Assembly: GCA_964545715.1 (NCBI GenBank)
Contig: CAZJHX010000036.1
Span: 1 to 64,000 of the forward strand
Direction of reading: 5' to 3'
DNA from: CAZJHX01 sp964545715
Lineage (GTDB): Bacteria > Myxococcota_A > UBA9042 > GCA-2863065
DNA: 64,000 nucleotides
Positions 9,639-17,701 of the stretch are shown one piece after another (position 1 is the stretch's first letter; each line of letters starts with the position of its first letter). The notes under the pieces are model-generated. The model was given only the letters and a program-made list of their open reading frames with translations, was not told the DNA's origin and did not search any database. A program made the position numbers and the translations under genes.

Positions 9639-10925
9639 ATGCTGCTGTTGATCGACCGGCTGAGCTGGCACGACCTCGACCCGGCCTCGCGGGACTTCGA
9701 CGCCGAGCCGGCGCGTGCGGTGGCCACCGCGTGCATTCGGGCGGCGCTCGAGGGCGGCGGGGACGTCGATAAGGTCGCTTTGCAAGAGGCGATCGCCACG
9801 GAGCTCACCGCGGCGTATGGCTGCTGGGTCGCCGGCTGGAGCTGGGCGGTGGGCAAGCCGGGTGGCGGCACGGGACCCGGCTGGTGTTGCGCAAGCCACA
9901 GCCTGTTGGTCGGAGCCGACCCCGATGGGGAGCTGTCCGTGGGGCGCGTTGTTGTCGCCGTGACCGAGTGGCACCACTGCCTGACGCAGCTGGCTGGCGT
10001 GTTCGATGCGCTGCAACAGACGATCGACCGTCTGCCCATCGAGACGGGCGCCGAGCGTGCCGCTGCTGAGCTGTTGCCGCTCATCTTGGAGCGGACTTCG
10101 GCCGAGGACGCCTGGTTCTCGACGTTCGGCACGGTGCTGACCTGGTTTTTGGAGTCCATCGGGCACGACCGCGAGGCGGTCGGAGACGCGGTGTCGAACG
10201 TCGTGGACGGACACTTTGACAGCTGGGTTCAACCCGAAGAGCCGACAATGGCGGCCGCGTGCGCTGCGCTGGGACGCGAGGTGGATCGCGCCGCCGGTGC
10301 GTCGGTCGCTGAGAGGGACGCGCTTGCGCGGTGGCGATCGCTGCGTGAGGAGCCCGTCGGGCCGCGCTACCGGGAGGTCCTTCGGCGTCCGGTGACCGCC
10401 GATGCACACCGCGCGTACATCGAGCGCTTCGATAGACCGCGCGGTGATGAGCGGGCGGACGGGCTCTGTGAGGCGTTGCAGCTTTGCCGTCGGGCCGCGG
10501 TGGCGGGCGAGCCACTGACTTTCGAGCGCCTGGCGCTGTGGCAGCGGCATGTCCTGGGGGGCTCGACTCCGACGTTTCGTACGGACGTCGCGTACGCAAA
10601 AAACGGGCGTGAGCGTTACGGTTGGAAGCGCTCGACAGCGACGCATTTCGACACCTGCCTGGCGCAGGCGATGGACCCGCAACCGGACCCCACAGTGCGC
10701 GCCGCACGGGCGTACCTCGACGTCTGCTTCTTTCATCCGTTCGACGACGGCAACGCCCGAGCGGCTCGCCTGGTGCTGGAGTACGTACTGACCCGCGCCG
10801 GCCTGGCCCTGCACACGGTGGCGCCCGTCTTCGTCATGTCCCGCTCGGTGACTGACAGCCGCGATGTGCGTTTGTTGTGGCTTGTCGTCGAGCAGCTTGC
10901 CGGGCGAGCAGCTTTTGGAGAGTAA
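9639..10925 (+). CDS. Fic/DOC-domain protein (probable AMP transferase)
   Basis: This 428-residue protein carries a C-terminal Fic core: HPFDDGNARAAR at residues 366-377 contains His366, Phe368, Asp370, the GN pair and both Arg residues. The usual second Gly of GNGR is Ala, a substitution found in some Fic proteins. The N-terminal ~330 residues are helical and unassigned. I see no convincing inhibitory S/TxxxE(G/N) helix nearby. The ATG at 9639 is chosen because GAGAGG at 9624-9629 lies 9 bases upstream; ATG 9630 is an alternative. Fic enzymes usually transfer AMP from ATP to a hydroxyl on a target protein. No antitoxin-like gene is adjacent, so a toxin role is not indicated. Confidence 0.8.
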   Translation: MLLLIDRLSWHDLDPASRDFDAEPARAVATACIRAALEGGGDVDKVALQEAIATELTAAYGCWVAGWSWAVGKPGGGTGPGWCCASHSLLVGADPDGELSVGRVVVAVTEWHHCLTQLAGVFDALQQTIDRLPIETGAERAAAELLPLILERTSAEDAWFSTFGTVLTWFLESIGHDREAVGDAVSNVVDGHFDSWVQPEEPTMAAACAALGREVDRAAGASVAERDALARWRSLREEPVGPRYREVLRRPVTADAHRAYIERFDRPRGDERADGLCEALQLCRRAAVAGEPLTFERLALWQRHVLGGSTPTFRTDVAYAKNGRERYGWKRSTATHFDTCLAQAMDPQPDPTVRAARAYLDVCFFHPFDDGNARAARLVLEYVLTRAGLALHTVAPVFVMSRSVTDSRDVRLLWLVVEQLAGRAAFGE

Positions 10926-10971
10926 AAATGACGTGGGACAATGCGCCCCGAACCATGTTACGAATTGACCT

Positions 10972-11376
10972 GTGGAAGACGCCCAACGAATTCTCAGCGC
11001 CTCTTTCGAGAGGCTCAAGGCGCACGGCCTGGAGAGGGTCGCGGGCGCTATTTATGAGAACCTCTTCGAGCGACTGCCCGAGGTTCGCGCCATGTTCACC
11101 GGCGACGCGAGTCGGCGAAATGCAAAGCTGGCGGCGAGCCTGACGACCATCGTGGTCAGTTATAGCTCACCCGGAGGCTCCACGCGTTGGGTCAAGGATC
11201 TCGGGCGCGTGCACGCCGCACATCGTGTGACGGCGGCGCATCACGAGCACTTTGCAGGCGCGGTCTGCGATGTCGTCATCGATCTGCTGGGCGACGACGC
11301 GACGCCCGAGGTTATTGCCGTCTGGCGCGAGGCCGTCACCACGGTGTCCGCAGCGATGATGGGACGCTCGGGCTGA
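10972..11376 (+). CDS. Single-domain globin
   Basis: This 134-residue protein follows the bacterial haemoglobin (flavohaemoglobin globin) pattern: helix B with IYENLFERLPEVRAMF, where Phe42 fits CD1, and then the F-helix segment GRVHAAHRVTAAHHEHF with His81 as the likely proximal haem ligand. The C-terminal LGDDATPEVIAVWREAV matches helices G-H. No reductase domain is attached, so it is a single-domain globin, probably binding O2 or NO. The start is GTG 10972: an in-frame TGA at 10966 excludes any earlier start. There is no good Shine-Dalgarno sequence. It ends one base before the convergent GMC oxidoreductase. Confidence 0.8.
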   Translation: MEDAQRILSASFERLKAHGLERVAGAIYENLFERLPEVRAMFTGDASRRNAKLAASLTTIVVSYSSPGGSTRWVKDLGRVHAAHRVTAAHHEHFAGAVCDVVIDLLGDDATPEVIAVWREAVTTVSAAMMGRSG

Positions 11377-12906
11377 TCAGTTGAGCTGGCCGCGCGCGAT
11401 ACGCAGCGCCATCGACATGATCGTCAGCTGAGGGTTGACCCCCAGGCTGGTCGGAATCACGCTGCCGTCCGCTACAAATACGTTGGGCAGGTCCCAGGTG
11501 CGACCGTTGGGGTCGACGACGGAGTTATCCGCGCTCGAGCCCATGCGACAGCTGCCCAGCGGATGCTGTGAGGCGCACTCGATATTGCGTCCCGGGACGT
11601 GCTCCAGGTCGGTGCTGTCCAGCGTGTCCGGCGTGACGGGCTCCAGGCCGAGGACGGGCAGGTAGCACTCCTTGGCGCCGGCATCGAAGTAGGTCTTTGC
11701 CATCAGCCGGATCATGCGAGGGACCAGCGCGCGGTTTCGCTTGCTCATGCGGTAGGTGACCAGCGGCTCGCTGCCCAGGCCGCGCCGCACTGTGCCGCCG
11801 CCGTCATCGTGGATCAGGCCGCCGAAGACGCCGAGGTGCGGCATGTGCGCGACCCGCTGGGCGTGTCCGGGCCCGAAGCCGGGAAGAGTGGCCGCCAGCA
11901 GCCCGGGCGGGATGAAGATGCTGATCAGCGTGATGCCTTCGCGCATGTAGGCGTCGGTGTACGCGCTTTGCAGGGCGCCGGACCAGCCGCGCACCTCCTC
12001 GTCGAAGCGCGCGATCATCCGAAAGGCTGGATGCAATGTGAGGTGCTTGCCGACGTGCTTGTTGCGGCGCCCGATGCCGCTGCGTTGCAGCAGCAGAGGC
12101 GAGTGCCAGGCGCCGGCGCACACCACCACCCGGTCCGCACGCACCCGCAGCCGCCCGCGCTTGCGAACGCCGTTTCCGCCGGCCAGCAGTCGCCCGGTCA
12201 CGCCCGTCGCGCGGCCGCCTTTTGTCTCGATCTTCTCGACCAGACTGTCGGCCACAACGCGGGCGCCGGCCGCCAATGCACGGGGCAGGTAGTTCTGCGC
12301 GACGCTGCGCTTGGCCTGCTGCGGGCACCCGAAATTGCACGCGCCGCAGCCATCGCAGCCCCTGGTGTTGCGCCGCAGCGACTGCAGCTCGATACCGTTC
12401 TTCTTGAGGCCTTCGCCAAAGAGCCGCGTGCTCTTAGAGCGCAGGCACTCGGGGACGGTCTCCACGCCGATGGCCTGCTCGACCTCGTCGTACCACGGCT
12501 CCAGCCCTTTGACGTCCAGGTCCGGCAGGCCGCGCTCGGTCGCCCAGGTGTGTGCGACCTCCTCGGGCGCCCGAAAGCAGACGCCGCCGGTGAGGATGGA
12601 GGAGCCCCCGACGGCGCGCCCCATCGTGACGTTGATCATCGGGCTGTTGCCGATGCCCATGGCGAAGCCCATGCCCGAGTCGCGCCAGACCGAGGCCAGC
12701 GACTGGCTGGGCCGCATGGCGCCGTGCTCTTTGGGCGTCACGTATGGGCCCTCTTCCAAAACGACTACGCGCTGCCCGGCCTCAGCGAGCTCGCACGCTA
12801 CGACGGCGCCGCCCGCGCCCGATCCGATAATGACGACGTCCGCGTCAAGCTCCAGGTCGCCCTCTTGCTCGCGTCCGCGCAGGACCGCTCCCGTAGCCGC
12901 GATCAT
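11377..12906 (-). CDS. GMC-family FAD oxidoreductase with Cys cluster
   Basis: This 509-residue GMC oxidoreductase has the FAD Rossmann motif VIIGSGAGGAVVACELAEAG near residues 25-44. A second FAD signature GRAVGGSSILTGG follows, then the active-site region SQHPLGSCRMG and the terminal NPQLTIMSMALRIA. Residues around 190 read CDGCGACNFGCP, a CxxCxxCxxxC arrangement seen in long-chain alcohol oxidase relatives; it could bind metal or an iron-sulfur cluster. GGAGG lies 7 bases before the ATG at 12906, which also overlaps the stop of the upstream small gene (ATGA). It lacks a signal peptide. An alcohol or sterol-like substrate is inferred from the family only. Confidence 0.9.
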   Translation of the reverse strand: MIAATGAVLRGREQEGDLELDADVVIIGSGAGGAVVACELAEAGQRVVVLEEGPYVTPKEHGAMRPSQSLASVWRDSGMGFAMGIGNSPMINVTMGRAVGGSSILTGGVCFRAPEEVAHTWATERGLPDLDVKGLEPWYDEVEQAIGVETVPECLRSKSTRLFGEGLKKNGIELQSLRRNTRGCDGCGACNFGCPQQAKRSVAQNYLPRALAAGARVVADSLVEKIETKGGRATGVTGRLLAGGNGVRKRGRLRVRADRVVVCAGAWHSPLLLQRSGIGRRNKHVGKHLTLHPAFRMIARFDEEVRGWSGALQSAYTDAYMREGITLISIFIPPGLLAATLPGFGPGHAQRVAHMPHLGVFGGLIHDDGGGTVRRGLGSEPLVTYRMSKRNRALVPRMIRLMAKTYFDAGAKECYLPVLGLEPVTPDTLDSTDLEHVPGRNIECASQHPLGSCRMGSSADNSVVDPNGRTWDLPNVFVADGSVIPTSLGVNPQLTIMSMALRIARGQLN

Positions 12907-13361
12907 GACGTCACCTCCTCGGCGCCCAGACACGCCCCGTCGAAGCCGGCGTCCCTGGCTGACTCGGGGTGCTCGTAATATTGGATCGCCAGCAGCGCCT
13001 TGACGGCGAACAGCGCCATGGCGACAGGCGTGCGCTCGACGCGGGTGAGCGCTCGGGCGCGGACCTCGTGGTTCATCCAGCGCAGCGGCCACGGGCGAAA
13101 GACCATCAGCGGGGCCACGGTGCACACCGCCCACAGCATCAGCCGCCACAGGATGCGCGAGCCCACGCTGGCGCTCTTGCCGAACGCCTCGTCGATGCGA
13201 TCGCACAGCCACGCAAGCCGCTCGGGGGGTGGCGGGCCTGCGGCGGTGGCAAACAACACATCCGCGATCGCCGCGACGGCTGCCAGGCGACCGCGCTTGG
13301 GGGGTACGCCGCCCGCCGGTACGTTGTGATCAACCCAATGAGATGGGGCCAGGTCGCTCAT
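12903..13361 (-). CDS. Small conserved partner of the GMC oxidoreductase
   Basis: This 152-residue protein is sandwiched with 4-base overlaps between the GntR regulator and the GMC oxidoreductase, so the three genes are one operon. It has a hydrophobic segment (LWRLMLWAVCTVAPLMVF) near the middle and ends with a segment LAIQYYEHPESARDAGFDG. This resembles the tails of small subunits found beside GMC dehydrogenases (gluconate 2-dehydrogenase subunit 3 type), but the resemblance is weak. I suggest an accessory or assembly role for the oxidoreductase. No signal peptide or cofactor motif is visible. Confidence 0.6.
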   Translation of the reverse strand: MSDLAPSHWVDHNVPAGGVPPKRGRLAAVAAIADVLFATAAGPPPPERLAWLCDRIDEAFGKSASVGSRILWRLMLWAVCTVAPLMVFRPWPLRWMNHEVRARALTRVERTPVAMALFAVKALLAIQYYEHPESARDAGFDGACLGAEEVTS

Positions 13362-14104
13362 GACGAACCCTCCAGAAGCTCGGACAGCGGGGCGCCCGAT
13401 CGCAGCGCGGCGGCTGCCAATAGACGTGGCGTCGTCCAGCGGTGAAATGCCGCGACGATGCGGCGTGCGTTGAGCGCGTCCTGGCGGCGGATGAGCTCCA
13501 GCAGCAGCTCCACGCCCTGGACGTGCGGCTCGGTCGGCTGTTGAACGGCGCCCATGAGGTCGCCCAGGTTGGCCAGCACGTGCCCCTGCCAGTGCGCCAG
13601 CATGTGAAAGAGGCGATTGTGACTGGCCTGCGCCACGGCCAGGGCAAAGGCGTCGACTGCGGGGCCGAAGGCGGTGGCGTTGCCCAGCGCGGCGCGGACG
13701 GTGACGGCGGCCTCGGTGAGCGCGTTCAGGTCGGCGTCGGTGCGGCGCTCGGCGGCCAACCCGGTCATCTGTACGTCGATCTGGGTGCGCACCTCCAGCA
13801 GGTCGGCCAGGACGGCGCGATCGACCACGGATCCTCCGGGCGAGAGCATTACCTGGAGCACGCCCGGACTTACGGACGTCATGGGATCCAGCACGACGGT
13901 GCCTCGGCGGCGGACCGGGCGGGCCAGGCCGTGCACCTCCAGCAGCTTGACGGCCTCGCGCACCACGCTGCGGTTGACGCCAAACTCCTGGGCCAGGTCG
14001 GCTTCCCGCGGAAGGACGTCGCCCACAGCCACCTCGCCCCGGACGATGCGGCGCATGAGCGCGTTGGCCACTCGATCTGTTTTTCGTAGGGCGCCACCGC
14101 TCAT
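13358..14104 (-). CDS. GntR/FadR-type transcriptional regulator
   Basis: This 248-residue regulator has an N-terminal winged helix-turn-helix (residues ~8-75; LPREADLAQEFGVNRSVVREAVKLLEVHGL is the GntR signature, given here as one motif in parts: LPREADLAQEF and NRSVVREAVKLLE). A C-terminal helical FCD domain, with Asp and His residues that bind metal or acid ligands in relatives, follows. It is the first gene of an operon with a small partner and a GMC oxidoreductase. A perfect palindrome at 14113-14131 sits in its own promoter, strongly suggesting autorepression relieved by a substrate of the oxidoreductase. The inducer is unknown. Confidence 0.88.
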   Translation of the reverse strand: MSGGALRKTDRVANALMRRIVRGEVAVGDVLPREADLAQEFGVNRSVVREAVKLLEVHGLARPVRRRGTVVLDPMTSVSPGVLQVMLSPGGSVVDRAVLADLLEVRTQIDVQMTGLAAERRTDADLNALTEAAVTVRAALGNATAFGPAVDAFALAVAQASHNRLFHMLAHWQGHVLANLGDLMGAVQQPTEPHVQGVELLLELIRRQDALNARRIVAAFHRWTTPRLLAAAALRSGAPLSELLEGSS

Positions 14105-14110
14105 GGGCGC

Positions 14111-14139
14111 ATTAATAAGTCCGACTTATTATTTGTCAA
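14111..14139 (-). promoter_or_regulatory. Sigma-70-type promoter of the GntR-GMC operon
   Basis: On the minus strand TTGACA (14139-14134) is followed by a 17-bp spacer and ATTAAT (14116-14111). The operator occupies the spacer and -10 box, so bound regulator would block RNA polymerase. The -10 box ends only 6 bases before the ATG at 14104, so the predicted start of transcription falls on or next to the start codon (leaderless mRNA). Confidence 0.65.
14113..14131. promoter_or_regulatory. Palindromic operator for the GntR regulator
   Basis: TAATAAGT-CCG-ACTTATTA is a perfect inverted repeat with 8-bp arms and a 3-bp centre. The core GT-N3-AC fits the FadR-subfamily operator rule (TxGT-Nx-ACxA). 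It lies 9 bp upstream of the regulator start and inside its promoter. It could also affect the divergent ftcD gene. Confidence 0.75.
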
Positions 14140-14220
14140 CGGGTTTATTTGAGGTGGTGGCGATTTCGCGCACGAGAGGTAGACTCGGTCGCCGTCGACT
14201 CGAAACCGGAGACTAGAAGC

Positions 14221-16068
14221 ATGAAACTTGTCGAGTGTGTGCCCAATTTCAGCAACGGGCGGGACCGTCAGGTGATCGACGCTATGGCAGCGGCCGCCGC
14301 CGCCGTGGACGGGGTGACGGTGCTGGACGTCGATCCGGGCGCGGACACAAACCGCACGGTGTTGACCTTCGTCGGTGCTCCGGACGTCGTGGTCGATGCG
14401 GCCTTCGAGGTGATCCGGACCGGGGCCGAGCTGATCGACATGCGTACGCAGACAGGTGCCCACGCGCGGCATGGCGCGACGGATGTGTGCCCGTTTGTGC
14501 CGGTGTCGGGCGTGACCATGGAGGACTGCGCTGAGCTGGCGCGCCGCCTGGGTCGCCGGGTAGGCGAAGAGCTGCAGATCCCGGTGTATCTGTACGAGCA
14601 CGCGGCCGCGCGGCCCGAGCGGCGCAACCTGGCGGATGTGCGCAAAGGCGAGTACGAGGCTCTGGCGACCAAGCTGGAGGATCCCAGCTGGGCGCCGGAC
14701 TTCGGGCCTGTCGGCTGGAACGAGCAGACCGCGCGGACGGGGGTGGTGACCATCGGCGCGCGCGAGTTTCTCATCGCGTACAACATCAACCTCAATACGC
14801 GAGACAAGCGCTTTGCCACGGACCTGGCGTACGAGATCCGGCAGACGGGACGGGCCAAGCGCACGGGCAACATCTCGCCGGACTATTTTCGCGGTGATCG
14901 GCAACGGTATCGCATCGCGAATGGGTCGTTGCCATGTGGGCATTGTGACCATGTCGCGGAGTCAGTGGATGCTCTGCGCGCCCACTTCACGGCGGATCAC
15001 GATGCCGACTTCGACGCCTATCTGGCCAAGTACGGCCAGCGCCTGGACAAGCTGGAAGGCAAGATCGTCAAGAAGCCGGGGTTGTTTGAGTACTGCAAGG
15101 CGGTCGGCTGGGTCATCGAGGACTACGGCTGCGCGCAGGTGACGATGAACCTGACCAACCCCGGGGTGACGCCGCCGCATCTGGTGCTAGAGGCGGTGCG
15201 GGACATGGCACGCGCGCGGGGGGTCGCGGTGACCGGGTCGGAGATCGTTGGGGTGGTGCCGTACGACACGCTGCTGGCGGCGGGGCGCTACTACCAGGAG
15301 CGGTATGGGGGCAGCACCGGGCTGCCGTGGCGCGATCTGTTGGAGATCGCGGTCCGGTCGATGAACCTGCGGGATGTCGCTGAGTTCGACATCGACAAGA
15401 AGGTGCTGGGGCTGCCGCCGGAGCCGGCCGTCTGTCTGGCGGCGCGCTCCACGCGTGACTTTGTGGCGGAGGTGTCGCGTGAGTCTCCGGCGCCGGGTGG
15501 CGGCAGCGTGTCGGCGCTCGCGGGGGCGCTTGCGGCGGGGCTGGGCGCCATGGTGGCTAACCTGGCGATCAACCAGGTCGGCTATGCGGATGCGTCCGCC
15601 GAGCTCGATGGGATCGCCGGGGATGCGCAGCGGATTGCGGATGCGCTGGTGCGGGCCATCGACACGGATACGGATGCGTTCAACGAGGTGCTGAAGGGCA
15701 TGCGGCTGCCGCGCAAGACGGCGGCGGAGAAGGCGGCGCGAAAGGCGGCGATCGAGGCAGGTTACAAAGCGGCCAGCGAGGTCCCGCTGCGGACCGCCGA
15801 GCTGTGCTTGGAGTCGGTTCAGCTGGCGGCGCGCGTCGCCAGGCTGGGCAAGTCGGCGTCGGTCACGGATGCCGGCGTGGCGGCGCTGATGGGGTGCGCG
15901 GGCGTCGAGGGCGCCGTCTACAACGTGCGTATCAACCTGCCGGAGATCGAGGACCAGGACTTCTGCGCCGCGCTGTCCGCGACGTTGGACAGCCTGGTGG
16001 CGCAGGCGCGAGGGGTGCGTGATGAGGTCGACGGCTTCGTGCGCATGACCATCGACGCGAGCTCCTGA
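14221..16068 (+). CDS. ftcD: Fused glutamate formiminotransferase / formimino-THF cyclodeaminase
   Basis: This 615-residue bifunctional enzyme of histidine breakdown transfers the formimino group of formiminoglutamate to tetrahydrofolate and then deaminates the product. The N-terminal transferase opens with LVECVPNFSNGRD and contains the His motif GAHARHGATDVCPFVPV (around residues 79-95). The cyclodeaminase domain starts near residue 420 with ESPAPGGGSVSALAGALAAG. Between residues ~220 and 290 the transferase half carries an insertion with Cys239, Cys242, His255 and His260 in exact C2H2 zinc-finger spacing (C-x2-C-x12-H-x4-H). Start ATG 14221 gives the family N-terminus. It is divergent from the GntR regulator; no other his-utilisation gene lies nearby. 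Confidence 0.92.
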   Translation: MKLVECVPNFSNGRDRQVIDAMAAAAAAVDGVTVLDVDPGADTNRTVLTFVGAPDVVVDAAFEVIRTGAELIDMRTQTGAHARHGATDVCPFVPVSGVTMEDCAELARRLGRRVGEELQIPVYLYEHAAARPERRNLADVRKGEYEALATKLEDPSWAPDFGPVGWNEQTARTGVVTIGAREFLIAYNINLNTRDKRFATDLAYEIRQTGRAKRTGNISPDYFRGDRQRYRIANGSLPCGHCDHVAESVDALRAHFTADHDADFDAYLAKYGQRLDKLEGKIVKKPGLFEYCKAVGWVIEDYGCAQVTMNLTNPGVTPPHLVLEAVRDMARARGVAVTGSEIVGVVPYDTLLAAGRYYQERYGGSTGLPWRDLLEIAVRSMNLRDVAEFDIDKKVLGLPPEPAVCLAARSTRDFVAEVSRESPAPGGGSVSALAGALAAGLGAMVANLAINQVGYADASAELDGIAGDAQRIADALVRAIDTDTDAFNEVLKGMRLPRKTAAEKAARKAAIEAGYKAASEVPLRTAELCLESVQLAARVARLGKSASVTDAGVAALMGCAGVEGAVYNVRINLPEIEDQDFCAALSATLDSLVAQARGVRDEVDGFVRMTIDASS

Positions 16069-16071
16069 GCG

Positions 16072-16302
16072 GTGGCAGCCGGTGACCAGTTTGCGGCCGC
16101 TCGGCTCAAGCGGGAGTTGCCGCGCCTGACCACATCACTCGGGCGCGCGCCTACCCGCGAGGAGCTGGCCGAGCTGGGCTTTGATGCACCGCTGCTCAAG
16201 CGGCTGGAAGCGGATGGGTTCGTGACCTCCAAGCTGATCGTGATCGACGGCTCCGGCGCCCGGCGCCGCGCCTACAGCTTGCCGAAGTTTCATCTGAAAT
16301 AA
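16072..16302 (+). CDS. Small basic hypothetical protein
   Basis: This 76-residue protein begins with GTG three bases after the ftcD stop and is therefore probably co-transcribed. It is rich in Arg, Lys, Leu and Ala, with a helical segment RLTTSLGRAPTREELAELGFDAPLL that looks like a small helix-turn-helix, then a short strand pair (SKLIVIDGSGARRRAYSL). This suggests a winged-helix-like fold, but I do not recognise the family. No signal peptide. Its position after ftcD is the only functional hint. Confidence 0.5.
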   Translation: MAAGDQFAAARLKRELPRLTTSLGRAPTREELAELGFDAPLLKRLEADGFVTSKLIVIDGSGARRRAYSLPKFHLK

Positions 16303-16474
16303 TCTGTCAAATGGGAATAAAAGCAGGCTGTTAGGGACGCTTGACAGCGTGTTTGACCGCTGCCACGTGCGCTTGACAGGCCCCAGAGGGGGGATGCGGC
16401 GCAGTGCGTCGAACAGCTTGTTGGCATCGTCTGTGCTCTAGAAGTCGGCACAACCCTGATGAGGAGCACGACAG
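16303..16474. other. Intergenic region with direct repeat and promoter-like motif
   Basis: This 172-bp gap is locally A+T-rich at its left edge. The 9-mer GCTTGACAG occurs twice in the same orientation, at 16339-16347 and 16371-16379, 32 bp (three helical turns) apart. It could be a binding site for a dimeric activator. A sigma-54-like element follows at 16421-16437. No convincing terminator hairpin was seen. Confidence 0.4.
16421..16437 (+). promoter_or_regulatory. Possible sigma-54 (-24/-12) promoter
   Basis: TTGGCATCGTCTGTGCT keeps the invariant GG (16423-16424) and GC (16435-16436) ten bases apart and matches TGGCAY at -24. The -12 element is GTGCT instead of TTGCW. Transcription would start near 16448, giving a ~27-base leader with the GAGGAG ribosome site of the lipoprotein at 16475. 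Confidence 0.4.
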
Positions 16475-16960
16475 ATGAAAAACACTATTAGAAACAAGTT
16501 TGTAGCCACGCTGACCTTCGCCGTTATGGCCACCGCCCTGTCGGGGTGCTTGCTGCACGAAGAAGGCGAGGAGTCAGCGTATGACGAGTACTCCGTGGAA
16601 TCAGGCGAGCTGGCCGCGGGGCCGGCGCATATGGTCGGCAAGAAGGTCGCCATCTCCGGCGTGAAGAATATGAAGGTCTTCAACTGGACGGCGACGGTTG
16701 AGGCGGCCGACGTGAAGGTGTCCACCTGCTCGGACAGCTGGCACCTCAACTCAATCTGCTCGGGTACGAACGGCAAGTCCGGCTCGATCGGCGTTCCGGG
16801 ACCCGATGGCGGTACCTGCACGATCAAGGGCACGTATCAGAATTGCGCCGTGAGTGACGGCTGCTGCACCTGTGACCTGGTCGAGGAGAGTCGCGAGGGT
16901 GATTGCGCCGATGACGGGTCCAAAGGCAGCGTCATGGAGACGATGACCGAAGACTGGTAG
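16475..16960 (+). CDS. Small Cys-rich lipoprotein
   Basis: This 161-residue lipoprotein starts at the ATG at 16475 with GAGGAG at 16461-16466. The signal peptide ends in lipobox ALSGC (Cys25), followed by a Glu/Asp-rich segment typical of a surface linker. The mature domain has a strand-rich middle (VGKKVAISGVKNMKVFNW) and a Cys-rich C-terminal half including DGCCTCDL, with enough Cys for several disulfides. The family is not recognised. It is preceded by a possible sigma-54 promoter and direct repeats. Its codon use and composition are less GC-rich at the N-terminus than its neighbours. Confidence 0.75.
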   Translation: MKNTIRNKFVATLTFAVMATALSGCLLHEEGEESAYDEYSVESGELAAGPAHMVGKKVAISGVKNMKVFNWTATVEAADVKVSTCSDSWHLNSICSGTNGKSGSIGVPGPDGGTCTIKGTYQNCAVSDGCCTCDLVEESREGDCADDGSKGSVMETMTEDW

Positions 16961-17002
16961 GCCGACCGGAATCAGCGGCGCGTCGTGTCCGTTTTCGCGG
17001 GC

Positions 17003-17701
17003 ATGTCGCGCCGTCTCGTTTTTACTCTCACGCTGATGCTCGCCGCCCCTGCCTTTGCGGCCAGCTGGACTGTGCGTTGGCCGTTTGCCGAGACGCGGCT
17101 CGGGCCGGAGCCGGACCTCACCGCAATGACGCTTGCGGTCACCCCCTCCCATGTCCTCGTTTCGCTGCCGTTTGTGCCGTCGCATTGCTCCATGATCCGT
17201 GTCTATCGAGGCGCCGTGGCCGCCTTTGACAAGGAGACAGGCGAGCGTGTCTGGACGGCGCCAGTGCCGCAGACCACGGGCGACCAGGCCGCCTTCTTGC
17301 GAGCGTGGACGGTGGGTGAGCGCGTGATCTTTGCGACTCACGGCGCGGCGGTGGCGCTGGACGAGACGGGCCACCGGCTGTGGCGCCTGAACGCGGACGC
17401 GGGGCCCGAGGCCTGTCGGCACGGTCCGATGTCCCCCTTTGTGGAGGGCTTTTCAAAGCGGGGGCGCTGGCTGCGTTGGTCGGGGCGGGACTCAGGGACG
17501 TGCTCGTTGGACTTGGTTCGGGGCCGCATCCGGCACTCAAAGCGGTCACCGCCGGCGATGGATCGGCCCCGCTGTAGGTTCTCCACGCAGCCGCAGCACA
17601 CCCTGGGCCTCACGTGCGGATTTGCCGGCGAGCGTTATCGCGCCGTGGCGCGCTGCAAGGACGAGCGGGACTGCAAGATCGTGATTCAGCGAACGCGTTA
17701 G
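17003..17701 (+). CDS. Exported protein with PQQ-like beta-propeller repeats
   Basis: This is a ~232-residue protein with a clear signal peptide (MSRRLVFTLTLMLAAPAFA, cleavage before A-S-W). GTG 16985 is an alternative start six codons upstream; neither has a good Shine-Dalgarno sequence. Two segments, AFDKETGERVWTAPV and ALDETGHRLWRLNAD, match PQQ-like beta-propeller blades (as in BamB and quinoprotein dehydrogenases), but only about three or four blades fit, so the propeller would be short or oligomeric. Four Cys residues lie in the C-terminal half. It overlaps the end of the convergent lysyl oxidase gene by four bases. Confidence 0.65.
   Translation: MSRRLVFTLTLMLAAPAFAASWTVRWPFAETRLGPEPDLTAMTLAVTPSHVLVSLPFVPSHCSMIRVYRGAVAAFDKETGERVWTAPVPQTTGDQAAFLRAWTVGERVIFATHGAAVALDETGHRLWRLNADAGPEACRHGPMSPFVEGFSKRGRWLRWSGRDSGTCSLDLVRGRIRHSKRSPPAMDRPRCRFSTQPQHTLGLTCGFAGERYRAVARCKDERDCKIVIQRTR

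Noticed and set aside
9639..11376. Fic toxin-antitoxin pair with the downstream globin gene
   Set aside because: The neighbour is a globin, not an antitoxin, and the Fic protein is much larger than the usual toxin.
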